A stretch of DNA of 10,631 nt from an uncultured Eubacteriales bacterium (GTDB lineage Bacteria > Bacillota > Clostridia > Lachnospirales > Lachnospiraceae): the NCBI GenBank assembly GCA_900321505.1, contig ONWK01000032.1, positions 1 to 10,631 on the forward strand, written 5' to 3'. The translations under genes were made by a program, and so were the position numbers. Of the stretch, positions 1-7,607 are shown in pieces (position 1 is the stretch's first letter; every line of letters begins with the position of its first letter). Under the pieces are notes generated by a model. That model was given only the letters and a program-made list of their open reading frames with translations, made no database searches and had not been told where the DNA came from.

Positions 1-22
1 ATAAGCTATACCAGCTCATGTA

Positions 23-54
23 ATGGGCAGTCACGAAAGTGGCTGCTCATTTTT
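23..54 (+). terminator. Intrinsic terminator of an upstream gene outside the window
   Basis: Arms at 23-34 and 39-50 pair over 12 positions, with two G-T wobbles, around a GAAA tetraloop closed by C-G (35-38). A run of five T (50-54) follows directly. This is a textbook rho-independent terminator for rightward transcription. One frame entering from the left ends in TAA at 21-23, right at the foot of the hairpin, so the last few codons of an upstream + strand gene may occupy bases 3-23. That stub is too short to identify. Confidence 0.82.
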
Positions 55-100
55 AGCGTGATATAAATAATTTATGTGATTGTTTAATATTAATCTGAAA

Positions 101-136
101 TATTGAATAAGATTTCAATACATGTTAAAATATAAT
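101..136 (+). promoter_or_regulatory. Probable promoter region of the GGDEF-EAL gene with an inverted repeat at the -35 position
   Basis: A perfect TATAAT lies at 131-136, about 53 bases before the chosen start codon, in a very AT-rich stretch. No good -35 hexamer sits 16-18 bases upstream; TTGAAT at 103-108 is 22 bases away. In its place is a 7-bp inverted repeat, TATTGAA (101-107) and TTCAATA (114-120), separated by 6 bases. It could be an activator or repressor site that compensates for the weak -35. The -10 box is clear; the role of the repeat is inference. Confidence 0.45.
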
Positions 137-188
137 AGGTATATTGTGTTTTTCCGGGACAAAAACAGGAGAAGACAGGGGGTACATT

Positions 189-3100
189 ATGGCGGACAGA
201 CAAACAACATTTTCCGATCTGGCACTTGCCCTGGCAGATGATTATGAAAGCATATATGTGATCAACTCGAAAGATGACAGTTATGTGGAATATACTTCCG
301 AAGGCGCGGACAGGGAACTGAAGGTACGCTCCTCCGGCGACGATTTCTTTAAGAATCTTATTTCTAACTGCCGCGAGCTGGTATGGCCGGAGGATCAGAA
401 TCGTTTCCTCCGCGCTCTGCGGAAAGAAAGGATGATGGAGACGCTGGAAAAAGGAAAGTCCTTTGATCTCCGTTATCGGATGAACATCAATAACCAGCCC
501 GTATATTACTTTCTGAAAACAATCCGGAATAACGGGGCAGATATCATCATCGGCGTGCAGAATGTGGATGAACAGACCCGTAGTGAGATGAAGGAGGACA
601 TGGAGTATGTGGCCTTCGGTGAGATCGCAAGGTCTCTTGGCAGCATGTTTGAGGCAATCTATTACATCAATGTAGAGAATGGAGACTACACAGAGTATTA
701 TGCAAATGAGGAACAGTCGGAAATGGGCTTTGACAGTGTCAGTAAAGATTTCTTCGGAAAGCTGCAGACGGATATTGAAGAGCACATTTTCACAGACGAT
801 CGTGATATGCTGCGCTATGAACTGGATCGGGGGAATCTTCTGGCTAAGCTGAAGGAGACCGGGAACTTCTCTCTGATCTACCGGCAGATCATGGATGGAA
901 GTATCCAGTATCTGTGTATGTTTATTATCAGACAACAGAACGACAGTGACCATGTAGTGATCGCCGTTCGTAATATTGATTCCCAGATACGCAATGATGA
1001 GGTTCTGTCAGTTGAAAACCGGCATTTCATAGAAATTGCTGCGGCGCTGGCCCAGAGATATGATATGATCTACCGCGTTGATCTTGACACCCATGAGTAC
1101 TATCTGTACCGGGCAGGCAAGGAAAACGGGCTGGAGGATGGAGGTCTGCGGGATAGGGATTTCTTTTCGGATGTCCAGCAGGAGCTGAAGAAGACGGTTT
1201 TTCCGGATGATATTCCCATGATGTCGGAGGCCATGAAGAAGGAGAATCTGTTGAACAACCTGAAGGACAGAGGCAGAGTGTTCTGGAATTTCAGGATCCT
1301 GGTCGACGGAGCTCCCAGATATTATGCGCTTTCCATCGTGCGCCCGCATGAGGATTCGGGACATATCATTATCGCAGTGGTAAATGTGGACCAGGCACGC
1401 CGCAGGGAACTGGCCTTTGATGATGCGATGGGAAATGCCATGAATATGGCAAATCGCGATGCGCTTACAGGTTTGCAGAATAAGCGTTTCTTCTTCCAAA
1501 GGGAAATGGAGCTGGATAACGAGATCGGCAAGGGGAATGACATATCCTTTGCGGTGGTTCTGTGTGATATCAACGGGCTTAAAAAGGTTAATGATTCCCA
1601 GGGCCATAAGGTGGGGGATCAGTACATCGTAGAGGCCGCGAAGATGTTGGGAGGTGTCTTCCGGAAAAGCGAGATCTGCCGGATCGGAGGAGATGAATTC
1701 GCAATCATTCTGGAAAATGAAGATTACGAAAACAGGAAAAAGCTCATGATCGAGCTGGCGGATCTGCAGACTATTCATCGGGAAAACGGACAGATAACAG
1801 TGGCTTTTGGAATGGTGGAGTACGAAAAGGGGAAGGATCTCCGGGTGCAGGACGTATATGAACGTGCGACCAAAGCCATGACGGTAAATAAGAATTCTCT
1901 TAGGGGACGTCTGCGTAAGAGTTCAGATGAAAAACAGCTTCTCAATCTTTCTACGGATGACAGGACCATGAAGTTTTATGAGCTGTATGTAAAGCTGGTG
2001 TCAGAGATGACGGATGTATCCGGAAATGTGGACGCCCATGTGGCTGCGATCGAAAACCTTCTGATCGAGATCTCCACCATGTTCCGTTTGTCCAAGGGTG
2101 TGACACGGGTCTATATGAATCCTCAGGAAGAAATGTCCGGCGGCGGAGAAACCTTATGTTGTTTTGATACCGGTATAGAGGGGAAGGAGATCATGTCTCT
2201 CCGGGTTGTGACCAGCGTGATGTCCATTGCATCGATGACGATCTATATGTCACCGGATGAGGAACCGCTGACAGAAGAGGAATACTGGCGGGTGGAGCTG
2301 GTAGTTCGCACCACTCTGAGCTATGTCAGCAGGAACCGTCTTAAGAATGTGGTATATCAGCTGGCCTACTATGATGATGACGGATATTTGAACCACAGAT
2401 ATTATTTCAAGCAGATTGTTTCCAGAAAAAATGAGCTGGGTGATATGGTAGCGGTCATGTATAATCTGCTTCATTTCTCGCAGGTGAATCAGACCCTGGG
2501 AAGGAAGGCCGGCGACCTGGTGATGAAAAATCACTTTGACGGTCTGTTAAAGATAGTGGGAGAGAACGGAACTGTCTGCAGGCTGGGCGGAGACAATTTT
2601 GTGGCACTGTTCGGCAGGGAGAAGATGGGAAATGTTTTCGCCTATCTTACTAATACTCCGGTGGTATATGATATAAATGACGGGAAAACGGTAAATGTCG
2701 GCACAAGTATTGGCGTATTACGTATCCCGAAGGATGGGAAATTCCATAATCCTCACAGCATAATGGAATCCATCACCGCAGCCTACAACGTGGCAAAGAA
2801 CGGCGGTAAGGACAGGGTTGTTTTCTTTGATGATTCACTGATCTCTGCCAGAGACAACAGCAAGAAGGTGCAGAGCCTCTTTCCTGAGGCACTGGCAAAG
2901 GAAGAGTTCAAGGTTTACTACCAGCCGAAGGTCCATACCGAAACAGGCAGACTAATCGGTGCGGAAGCCCTCTGCCGCTGGTTCCATGATGGTGAAATGG
3001 TAAGTCCCGGCGCTTTTATTCCCATGCTGGAGGAAACGGATGATATCTGCAGGCTTGATTTTTATATGCTGGAGCATGTATGCCGGGATATCCGCCGCTG

Positions 3101-3638
3101 GATCGATGAAGGGAAGAAGGTTGTACGGATCTCAGTCAATCTGTCCCGGAAGCATATGCTGAACCAGAATCTTCTGGAGCAGCTGCTGAAGATAATCGAC
3201 AGGCATAATGTACCGCATAGCTGCATTGAGATCGAGCTTACGGAGACAACGACGGACGTGGCCTTCAGCGATCTTAAACGTGTTGTTACCGGTCTTCAGA
3301 GCGCAGGTATCTTCGCATCCGTGGATGATTTTGGTATCGGTTACTCTTCACTGAATCTGATCCGTGTTCTTCCCTGGAATGTGCTTAAGGTGGACAGGAG
3401 CATACTGCCGTCTGAGGATGATGATTCCGACAGTGTTAACAGCATTATGTTTCATCATGTCATTTCCATGGTAAACGCACTGGGCATTGAATGTATCGTG
3501 GAGGGTGTGGAAACGGAGAAGCAGCTGGAGATCCTGAGAAGCAACCATTGCTTCTATGCTCAGGGCTTCTATTTTGACCGTCCTCTGCCGGTGGAAGAAT
3601 TCGAGAAGAGAATGGTAATAGGGTATTATCCGGTATAA
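189..3638 (+). CDS. Soluble PAS(x3)-GGDEF-GAF-like-GGDEF(degenerate)-EAL cyclic-di-GMP signalling protein
   Basis: This protein of 1149 residues probably makes and/or breaks down cyclic di-GMP in the cytoplasm. Three homologous PAS-like units of about 138 residues start near residues 5, 140 and 278. Each has an IYxI...Y.EY-type start, a central DFF, and an NVDxQxR-like end. The first GGDEF domain follows (about 425-580) with an intact GGDEF at 500-504, preceded by DINGLKKVND. The upstream RxxD inhibitory site is replaced by RKSE. A GAF-like linker spans about 590-718. A second GGDEF domain (about 720-860) is degenerate: it reads GGDNF at 800-804 and has YNLLHF where the metal-binding aspartate should be. 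The EAL domain (about 896-1140) keeps its catalytic set: EAL 926-928, N984, ELTE 1016-1019, DDFGIGYSS from 1046, K1067, E1105 and a QGF motif. No membrane segment or signal peptide is seen. The ATG at 189 was chosen because AGGGGG (177-182) lies 6 bases before it; an upstream TTG at 144 lacks a binding site and falls at the expected transcript start. The gene is flanked by terminators, so it is probably transcribed alone. The input signal is unknown. Confidence 0.95.
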   Translation: MADRQTTFSDLALALADDYESIYVINSKDDSYVEYTSEGADRELKVRSSGDDFFKNLISNCRELVWPEDQNRFLRALRKERMMETLEKGKSFDLRYRMNINNQPVYYFLKTIRNNGADIIIGVQNVDEQTRSEMKEDMEYVAFGEIARSLGSMFEAIYYINVENGDYTEYYANEEQSEMGFDSVSKDFFGKLQTDIEEHIFTDDRDMLRYELDRGNLLAKLKETGNFSLIYRQIMDGSIQYLCMFIIRQQNDSDHVVIAVRNIDSQIRNDEVLSVENRHFIEIAAALAQRYDMIYRVDLDTHEYYLYRAGKENGLEDGGLRDRDFFSDVQQELKKTVFPDDIPMMSEAMKKENLLNNLKDRGRVFWNFRILVDGAPRYYALSIVRPHEDSGHIIIAVVNVDQARRRELAFDDAMGNAMNMANRDALTGLQNKRFFFQREMELDNEIGKGNDISFAVVLCDINGLKKVNDSQGHKVGDQYIVEAAKMLGGVFRKSEICRIGGDEFAIILENEDYENRKKLMIELADLQTIHRENGQITVAFGMVEYEKGKDLRVQDVYERATKAMTVNKNSLRGRLRKSSDEKQLLNLSTDDRTMKFYELYVKLVSEMTDVSGNVDAHVAAIENLLIEISTMFRLSKGVTRVYMNPQEEMSGGGETLCCFDTGIEGKEIMSLRVVTSVMSIASMTIYMSPDEEPLTEEEYWRVELVVRTTLSYVSRNRLKNVVYQLAYYDDDGYLNHRYYFKQIVSRKNELGDMVAVMYNLLHFSQVNQTLGRKAGDLVMKNHFDGLLKIVGENGTVCRLGGDNFVALFGREKMGNVFAYLTNTPVVYDINDGKTVNVGTSIGVLRIPKDGKFHNPHSIMESITAAYNVAKNGGKDRVVFFDDSLISARDNSKKVQSLFPEALAKEEFKVYYQPKVHTETGRLIGAEALCRWFHDGEMVSPGAFIPMLEETDDICRLDFYMLEHVCRDIRRWIDEGKKVVRISVNLSRKHMLNQNLLEQLLKIIDRHNVPHSCIEIELTETTTDVAFSDLKRVVTGLQSAGIFASVDDFGIGYSSLNLIRVLPWNVLKVDRSILPSEDDDSDSVNSIMFHHVISMVNALGIECIVEGVETEKQLEILRSNHCFYAQGFYFDRPLPVEEFEKRMVIGYYPV

Positions 3639-3641
3639 TAT

Positions 3642-3666
3642 CTGACCGGCGACGGGATCAGGTTTT
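3642..3666 (+). terminator. Candidate intrinsic terminator just after the GGDEF-EAL gene
   Basis: Four bases after the TAA stop, CTGA+CCG (3642-3648) can pair with CGG+TCAG (3653-3655 and 3658-3661) around a GCGA tetraloop, with a two-base GA bulge. GTTTT follows. The stem is short and the T run has only four bases, so this is probably a partial terminator backed up by the hairpin at 3696-3729. Confidence 0.45.
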
Positions 3667-3695
3667 ACCACATTTTATCAAATATGAATATTACT

Positions 3696-3729
3696 AAAGA
3701 AGTGCTTGCAAATTGCAGGCGCTTCTTTT
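3696..3729 (+). terminator. Second hairpin terminator, overlapping the ptsI promoter
   Basis: Arms 3696-3709 and 3715-3728 form a 14-bp stem with two G-T wobbles and a 5-base loop, ending in TTTT (3726-3729). It would stop readthrough from the GGDEF-EAL gene. The same DNA carries the -35 box (3706-3711) and spacer of the ptsI promoter, and the T tract runs into the -10 box. Transcripts starting from the ptsI promoter would not contain the hairpin. Confidence 0.55.
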
Positions 3730-3734
3730 ATAAT
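3706..3734 (+). promoter_or_regulatory. Sigma-A promoter of ptsI
   Basis: TTGCAA (3706-3711) and a perfect TATAAT (3729-3734) are separated by 17 bases, the optimal spacing. Transcription should begin near 3741, leaving a leader of about 100 bases before ptsI. The LacI-type operator begins at that expected start point. Confidence 0.78.
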
Positions 3735-3740
3735 GATGAA

Positions 3741-3754
3741 TGTAAACGATTACA
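3741..3754 (+). promoter_or_regulatory. LacI/CcpA-type operator at the ptsI transcription start (copy 1)
   Basis: TGTAAACGATTACA is a CG-centred near-palindrome with TGTAA/TTACA half-sites. It fits the cre consensus TGWAANCGNTNWCA at every position. It starts 6 bases after the -10 box, so a bound protein would cover the start site and repress or block transcription. An identical copy extended to 16 bases (TGTAAACGATTACAAT) lies at 9481 before the permease gene. The binding protein is either the LacI-family regulator at 7608-8591 or CcpA; the sequence alone cannot decide. Confidence 0.78.
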
Positions 3755-3843
3755 ATGAATTTACACTTTATTCGCAAAACGTGGTTAGTCAGTTATTTCA
3801 GGAAAGAGAAAAGGCGGATCAAGGAGCATAAGGAGGAGCGTAC

Positions 3844-5490
3844 ATGATAGTTTATGAGGGAAAAGCTGTATTTGAAGGGATTGCCATAGGAAAGTTGTCC
3901 GTCTATAAGAAGAATGAAGAGACGGTAAAACGTGAGAAGGTTGAAGATGTGGAGGCCGAGATTGCCCGGTATACTTCCGCCCGGGAAGAAGCGGTTGCCC
4001 AGCTTCAGGCACTGTATGAGAAGGCAGTGAAGGAAGTGGGTGAGGCTTCGGCGGAGATCTTTGAAGCACATCAGATGATGGTTGATGATGATGACTTTGT
4101 GGAATCGGTTGAGAGCATTATCCGTACCCAGGAGGTAAACGCTGAGTATGCAGTGGCTGAAACCGGAGACAACTTCAAGAAGATGTTTGAAGAGATGGAA
4201 GATGAGTATTTCCGGGGAAGAGCAGCGGATATTAAGGATATCTCCGAGCGCATCGTACGTATCCTTCAGGGTAACGGCGGCGAGGGTATCGATTCCGAAG
4301 AACCTGTGATCGTGGTGGCAGATGATCTGGCCCCGTCCGAAACGGTACAGATGGATAAGGATAAGATTCTGTCCTTCGTCACGGTACACGGTTCCGCTAA
4401 TTCCCATACCTCCATACTGGCGAAGACCATGAATATTCCGGCAGTTATCACCTGTCCCATTCCGCTCACCGATGAGGTTGACGGCAAGGAAGCAGTAGTT
4501 GATGGATTCGAAGGCAAGGTCTATGTGGAACCTACGCCTGAGGTGCTTGCGGAGAAGCAGAAGCTGCTGCAGACAGAGTTGGAGAAGAAGGCTCTTCTGG
4601 AGGAACTGAAGGGCAAGGAAAATGTCACGCTTGACGGTCAGAAGATCAATCTCTATGCAAATATCGGAAACACCAAGGATCTGGGTCTGGTGGTGAAGAA
4701 CGATGCAGGCGGTATCGGCCTCTTCCGTTCGGAATTCATCTATCTCGGTTCCTCCGATTATCCCACAGAGGATGAGCAGTTTGCCATCTATAAACAGGTA
4801 GCGGAAACCCTGGCAGGCAAGAAGGTGATCATCCGTACTCTGGATATCGGTGCAGACAAGCAGGCGGATTATTTCCAGCTTCCAGCAGAGGAGAATCCGG
4901 CCATGGGTCTTCGGGCAATCCGCATCTGCCTGACACGTCCCGAGGTCTTTAAGACCCAGCTGCGTGCGATCCTGCGGGCATCTGCCTTCGGCAAAGTATC
5001 CATCATGTTCCCCATGATCATCTCCGTAGACGAGGTAAAGGAGATCCAGGGCATCCTGGCGGAGGTTAAGGCAGAGCTTGACGACGAGGGCATCGCCTAT
5101 GATAAGAACATTGAGACAGGTATCATGATCGAGACACCGGCATCAGTCATCATGGCTGAAGAGCTGGCGAAGGAAGTGGATTTCTTCAGTATAGGAACCA
5201 ATGATCTGACCCAGTATACCCTTGCCATCGACCGTCAGAATCAGTCTCTGGATAAGTTCTATGATTCCCACCATCCTGCCATCCTTAAGATGCTTAAAAT
5301 GGTGGTGGATGCGGCACATAAGTATGGCAAATGGGCCGGCATCTGCGGTGAGCTTGGTGCGGACCTGTCCCTGACCAAGGAGTTCCTGGCCATGGGATTT
5401 GACGAACTGTCAGTTTCTCCGGGACGTATCCTTCCTATCCGTAAGATCGTACGTGAGACGGATGTGTCGGCATACAAGGCCGGAAAGTAG
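3844..5490 (+). CDS. ptsI: Phosphoenolpyruvate-protein phosphotransferase (PTS enzyme I)
   Basis: Enzyme I takes phosphate from phosphoenolpyruvate onto a histidine and passes it to HPr, the first step for all PTS sugars; it acts in the cytoplasm as a dimer. The protein has 548 residues, slightly short of the usual 570 or so. The HPr-binding and swivelling domains occupy about 1-225 and hold the phospho-histidine H188 in GSANSHTSILAKTM. The C-terminal PEP-binding TIM barrel (about 250-535) carries R295 in GLFRSEF, R331 in RTLDIGADK, IETPAS, the signature DFFSIGTNDLTQYTLAIDR with D454, and C501 in GICGELGAD. All key residues are present, so it should be active. An AGGAGGA binding site (3831-3837) lies 7 bases before the ATG. 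Its own promoter and a LacI-type operator lie upstream. No HPr gene (ptsH) is adjacent, so HPr must be encoded elsewhere. Transcription may continue into the GH13 gene 128 bases downstream, since no clear terminator separates them. Confidence 0.97.
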   Translation: MIVYEGKAVFEGIAIGKLSVYKKNEETVKREKVEDVEAEIARYTSAREEAVAQLQALYEKAVKEVGEASAEIFEAHQMMVDDDDFVESVESIIRTQEVNAEYAVAETGDNFKKMFEEMEDEYFRGRAADIKDISERIVRILQGNGGEGIDSEEPVIVVADDLAPSETVQMDKDKILSFVTVHGSANSHTSILAKTMNIPAVITCPIPLTDEVDGKEAVVDGFEGKVYVEPTPEVLAEKQKLLQTELEKKALLEELKGKENVTLDGQKINLYANIGNTKDLGLVVKNDAGGIGLFRSEFIYLGSSDYPTEDEQFAIYKQVAETLAGKKVIIRTLDIGADKQADYFQLPAEENPAMGLRAIRICLTRPEVFKTQLRAILRASAFGKVSIMFPMIISVDEVKEIQGILAEVKAELDDEGIAYDKNIETGIMIETPASVIMAEELAKEVDFFSIGTNDLTQYTLAIDRQNQSLDKFYDSHHPAILKMLKMVVDAAHKYGKWAGICGELGADLSLTKEFLAMGFDELSVSPGRILPIRKIVRETDVSAYKAGK

Positions 5491-5560
5491 AAAGCCCAGG
5501 CTGAAAACAGACCATGATGCAAAAAAGGTCAGTAAGCCTGATACAGAATAATACTATAAG

Positions 5561-5593
5561 TCGGTCATATCCGGAGATTTCGGATATGACCGA
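5561..5593. repeat. Perfect 13-bp inverted repeat upstream of the amylosucrase-like gene
   Basis: TCGGTCATATCCG (5561-5573) and its exact reverse complement (5581-5593) flank a 7-base spacer. The right arm overlaps a direct repeat of GATATGAC (5583-5590 and 5592-5599). The element ends 8 bases before the ribosome binding site of the GH13 gene. A weak TATAAG (5555-5560) adjoins its left side without a matching -35. It may be an operator, or an mRNA hairpin that controls translation or stability in a ptsI readthrough transcript. No T run follows, so it is not a standard terminator. The repeat itself is certain; its function is not. Confidence 0.7.
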
Positions 5594-5618
5594 TATGACG
5601 GAAAGGGGATATGGTCAG

Positions 5619-7505
5619 ATGACTGACGTGAAGGAAAACTTAAATACGGCGGACTGGATGAAGAAGAAGCGCTGGGAGAAGACCTTCCGGGATCGGATCA
5701 CACCCAGATATTATGAGCTGAAATGGCTGTATGCTGAGCTGTATGACAATGACATGCAGGCATTTCAGTATTTCTGTGAGATGCTCTACAGGAGCTTTAA
5801 GGACAGAAGCTCAGAGCTTAAAAAGTGGGATCTTGGCCGGGAGGCCATGCCGGAGTGGTTCTCAGGAAATGAGATGCTGGGTATGCTCATGTATACCAAT
5901 GCCTTTGCCGGCAACCTGAAGGGAGTGCAGTCCCATCTGGACTATATTGAGGAATGCGGAGTGAATTATCTGCACCTGATGCCGCTGCTGGCCAGCCCGA
6001 AAGGGCGTTCTGACGGCGGATATGCAGTGTCGGATTTCCGGACGGTGGAGCCGGCTCTGGGAACCATGGAGGATCTGGCGGCACTGGCCGAGAGCTGTCA
6101 TGCCAGGGGTATCTCCGTATGCCTTGATTTTGTCATGAATCATACCAGTGAAGATCATGAGTGGGCCAGACGTGCGCGGGCAGGTGAAAAGGAATTTCAG
6201 GATCGTTATTTCTTCTTTGATAACTGGGATATTCCCAATGAATATGAGAAGACGGTACCTCAGGTATTTCCAACAACCGCTCCGGGAAATTTCACCTGGT
6301 GCGGTGAGGCGGGAAAGGTGGTCATGACCTCCTTCTATCCCTATCAGTGGGATCTTAACTATCGGAATCCCACGGTATTTAATGATATGACAGCAAATAT
6401 GCTGTTCCTTTGCAATCAGGGAGTGGATATCATCCGCCTGGATGCGGTTCCGTATATCTGGAAGACACTGGGGACCAATTGCAGGAATCTTCCGGAGGTA
6501 CATACCCTGGTACGGATCATGCGGATCGCAGCAGAGGTGGTATGTCCGGGAACGCTGCTTCTGGGAGAGGTGGTCATGGAACCCTCCAAGGTGGTACCAT
6601 ATTTCGGAACCGTGGAAAAACCGGAGTGCCACATGCTGTACAATGTTACTACAATGGCAAGTACATGGCACACCGTGGCAACCCGGGACGTACGTCTGAT
6701 AAAGCACCAGCTGGGAACGGTATTTGCATTGCCTAAGGAATATGTGTTCCTGAACTATCTCCGGTGCCATGATGATATCGGCTGGGGTCTGGACTATGAT
6801 TATCTTAAAATATTCGGCACTGAAGAGGTGGCGCATAAAAAATATCTGAATGATTATCTGAAGGGGGCCTGGTACGGAAGCGATGCAAGAGGTGAACTCT
6901 ATAATGATGATCCGAGGCTGGGAGATGCCCGGCTATGCGGAACCACAGCATCGCTGTCCGGTATCGAGGCCGCAGAATATGAGCAGAATTCGGATAAGCT
7001 TGACCGGGCTATCCGTTTGGATCTGATGCTTCATGCATTTCTGATGACACAGAGCGGTATTCCTGTTCTGTACAGTGGAGACGAGATCGGTCAGCGGAAC
7101 GATTACAGTTACCATGAGGATCCGGATAAGGCGGAGGACAGCAGATATCTGCACCGCGGAGCGCTTGACTGGAAGTCTGTGGAAAATCGTACCAAGAAGG
7201 GAACACGGGAGTACAGGATCTTTACCGGTATACGGAAGCTGACCCAGCTCCGGGCGAAGCACAGAGTATTTGAAAATGCAGCAGACACCTGGGTTCTGGA
7301 GACCTGGAATGATCATATCCTGGGTATCGGGCGGTATTACCGGGGAGAGAAGCTGATCGCACTCTTTAATTTCAGCGATCAGGATGAGACCGCGTGGATA
7401 AATGAAGAAGGAGATTATAAAGATCTGTTGACAGGGAAGCCCCGGGAAGCAAAGGCCGTGGGTATACCTGCTCAGGACTTTGTATGGTTACTGGCTAAAA
7501 TTTAG
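5619..7505 (+). CDS. GH13 amylosucrase / sucrose hydrolase-like alpha-glucosyl enzyme
   Basis: This 628-residue protein has the length and full layout of GH13 subfamily 4 enzymes. These split sucrose and either transfer the glucosyl unit to a glucan (amylosucrase) or to water (sucrose hydrolase). An alpha-helical N-terminal domain (about 1-90) precedes the (beta/alpha)8 barrel. Visible motifs are SDGGYAV with D132, NHTSxxHEWA with H175, GVDIIRLDAV with nucleophile D275, LLLGEVV with acid/base E317, CHDDIGW with H384 and D385, and EDSRY with R509. D132 and R509 correspond to the pocket-closing salt bridge of the Neisseria enzyme (D144/R509 by recalled alignment). The Neisseria R226 position appears to be proline here (KTVPQVFP). 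A C-terminal beta domain starts near LIALFNFSD. No signal peptide is seen, so it should be cytoplasmic. ATG 5619 was chosen for AAAGGGG (5602-5608); an earlier ATG at 5514 has no binding site and would translate through the inverted repeat. The next gene, 102 bases on, has its own candidate promoter. Other GH13 glucosidases acting on alpha-glucosides remain possible; specificity cannot be read from sequence. Confidence 0.86.
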   Translation: MTDVKENLNTADWMKKKRWEKTFRDRITPRYYELKWLYAELYDNDMQAFQYFCEMLYRSFKDRSSELKKWDLGREAMPEWFSGNEMLGMLMYTNAFAGNLKGVQSHLDYIEECGVNYLHLMPLLASPKGRSDGGYAVSDFRTVEPALGTMEDLAALAESCHARGISVCLDFVMNHTSEDHEWARRARAGEKEFQDRYFFFDNWDIPNEYEKTVPQVFPTTAPGNFTWCGEAGKVVMTSFYPYQWDLNYRNPTVFNDMTANMLFLCNQGVDIIRLDAVPYIWKTLGTNCRNLPEVHTLVRIMRIAAEVVCPGTLLLGEVVMEPSKVVPYFGTVEKPECHMLYNVTTMASTWHTVATRDVRLIKHQLGTVFALPKEYVFLNYLRCHDDIGWGLDYDYLKIFGTEEVAHKKYLNDYLKGAWYGSDARGELYNDDPRLGDARLCGTTASLSGIEAAEYEQNSDKLDRAIRLDLMLHAFLMTQSGIPVLYSGDEIGQRNDYSYHEDPDKAEDSRYLHRGALDWKSVENRTKKGTREYRIFTGIRKLTQLRAKHRVFENAADTWVLETWNDHILGIGRYYRGEKLIALFNFSDQDETAWINEEGDYKDLLTGKPREAKAVGIPAQDFVWLLAKI

Positions 7506-7554
7506 GTTACCCTATCATGCGTTTCGGCTAAAGTCCTGAAAAACAGCATAGTTG

Positions 7555-7582
7555 TTGTGACCGACCGGCAAACAGGGATAAT
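7555..7582 (+). promoter_or_regulatory. Candidate promoter for the lacI-type regulator and HAD gene
   Basis: TTGTGA (7555-7560) and GATAAT (7577-7582) are 16 bases apart, a reasonable sigma-A match, ending 25 bases before the regulator's start codon. This would give a very short leader, so the start point is tight against the ribosome binding site at 7590. No copy of the TGTAAACGATTACA operator lies here, so autoregulation through that site is not indicated. Confidence 0.4.
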
Positions 7583-7607
7583 TATTGTTAAGGAGGCAGG
7601 AAACAGT

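Noticed and set aside
144..188. Upstream TTG start for the cyclic-di-GMP protein
   Set aside because: It falls about where transcription should begin and has no ribosome binding site; ATG 189 has AGGGGG at 6 bases.
90..1778. Long minus-strand open frames (90-953 and 1008-1778) opposite the cyclic-di-GMP gene
   Set aside because: They lie entirely or almost entirely opposite a well-supported domain-rich gene, show no recognisable motifs, and have unlikely compositions; they are frame shadows.
5514..5618. Upstream ATG start for the GH13 protein
   Set aside because: It has no ribosome binding site, would translate the inverted repeat, and would add 35 residues not matching the recalled amylosucrase N-terminus; ATG 5619 has AAAGGGG at 10 bases.
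5862..6836. 324-codon minus-strand open frame opposite the GH13 gene
   Set aside because: The + strand frame here carries the conserved GH13 catalytic motifs; the minus frame has no family features.
7557..7607. Upstream GTG start for the LacI-family regulator
   Set aside because: The helix-turn-helix of this family begins right at the N-terminus, which fits ATG 7608 with AAGGAGG upstream; the GTG overlaps the candidate -35 box.
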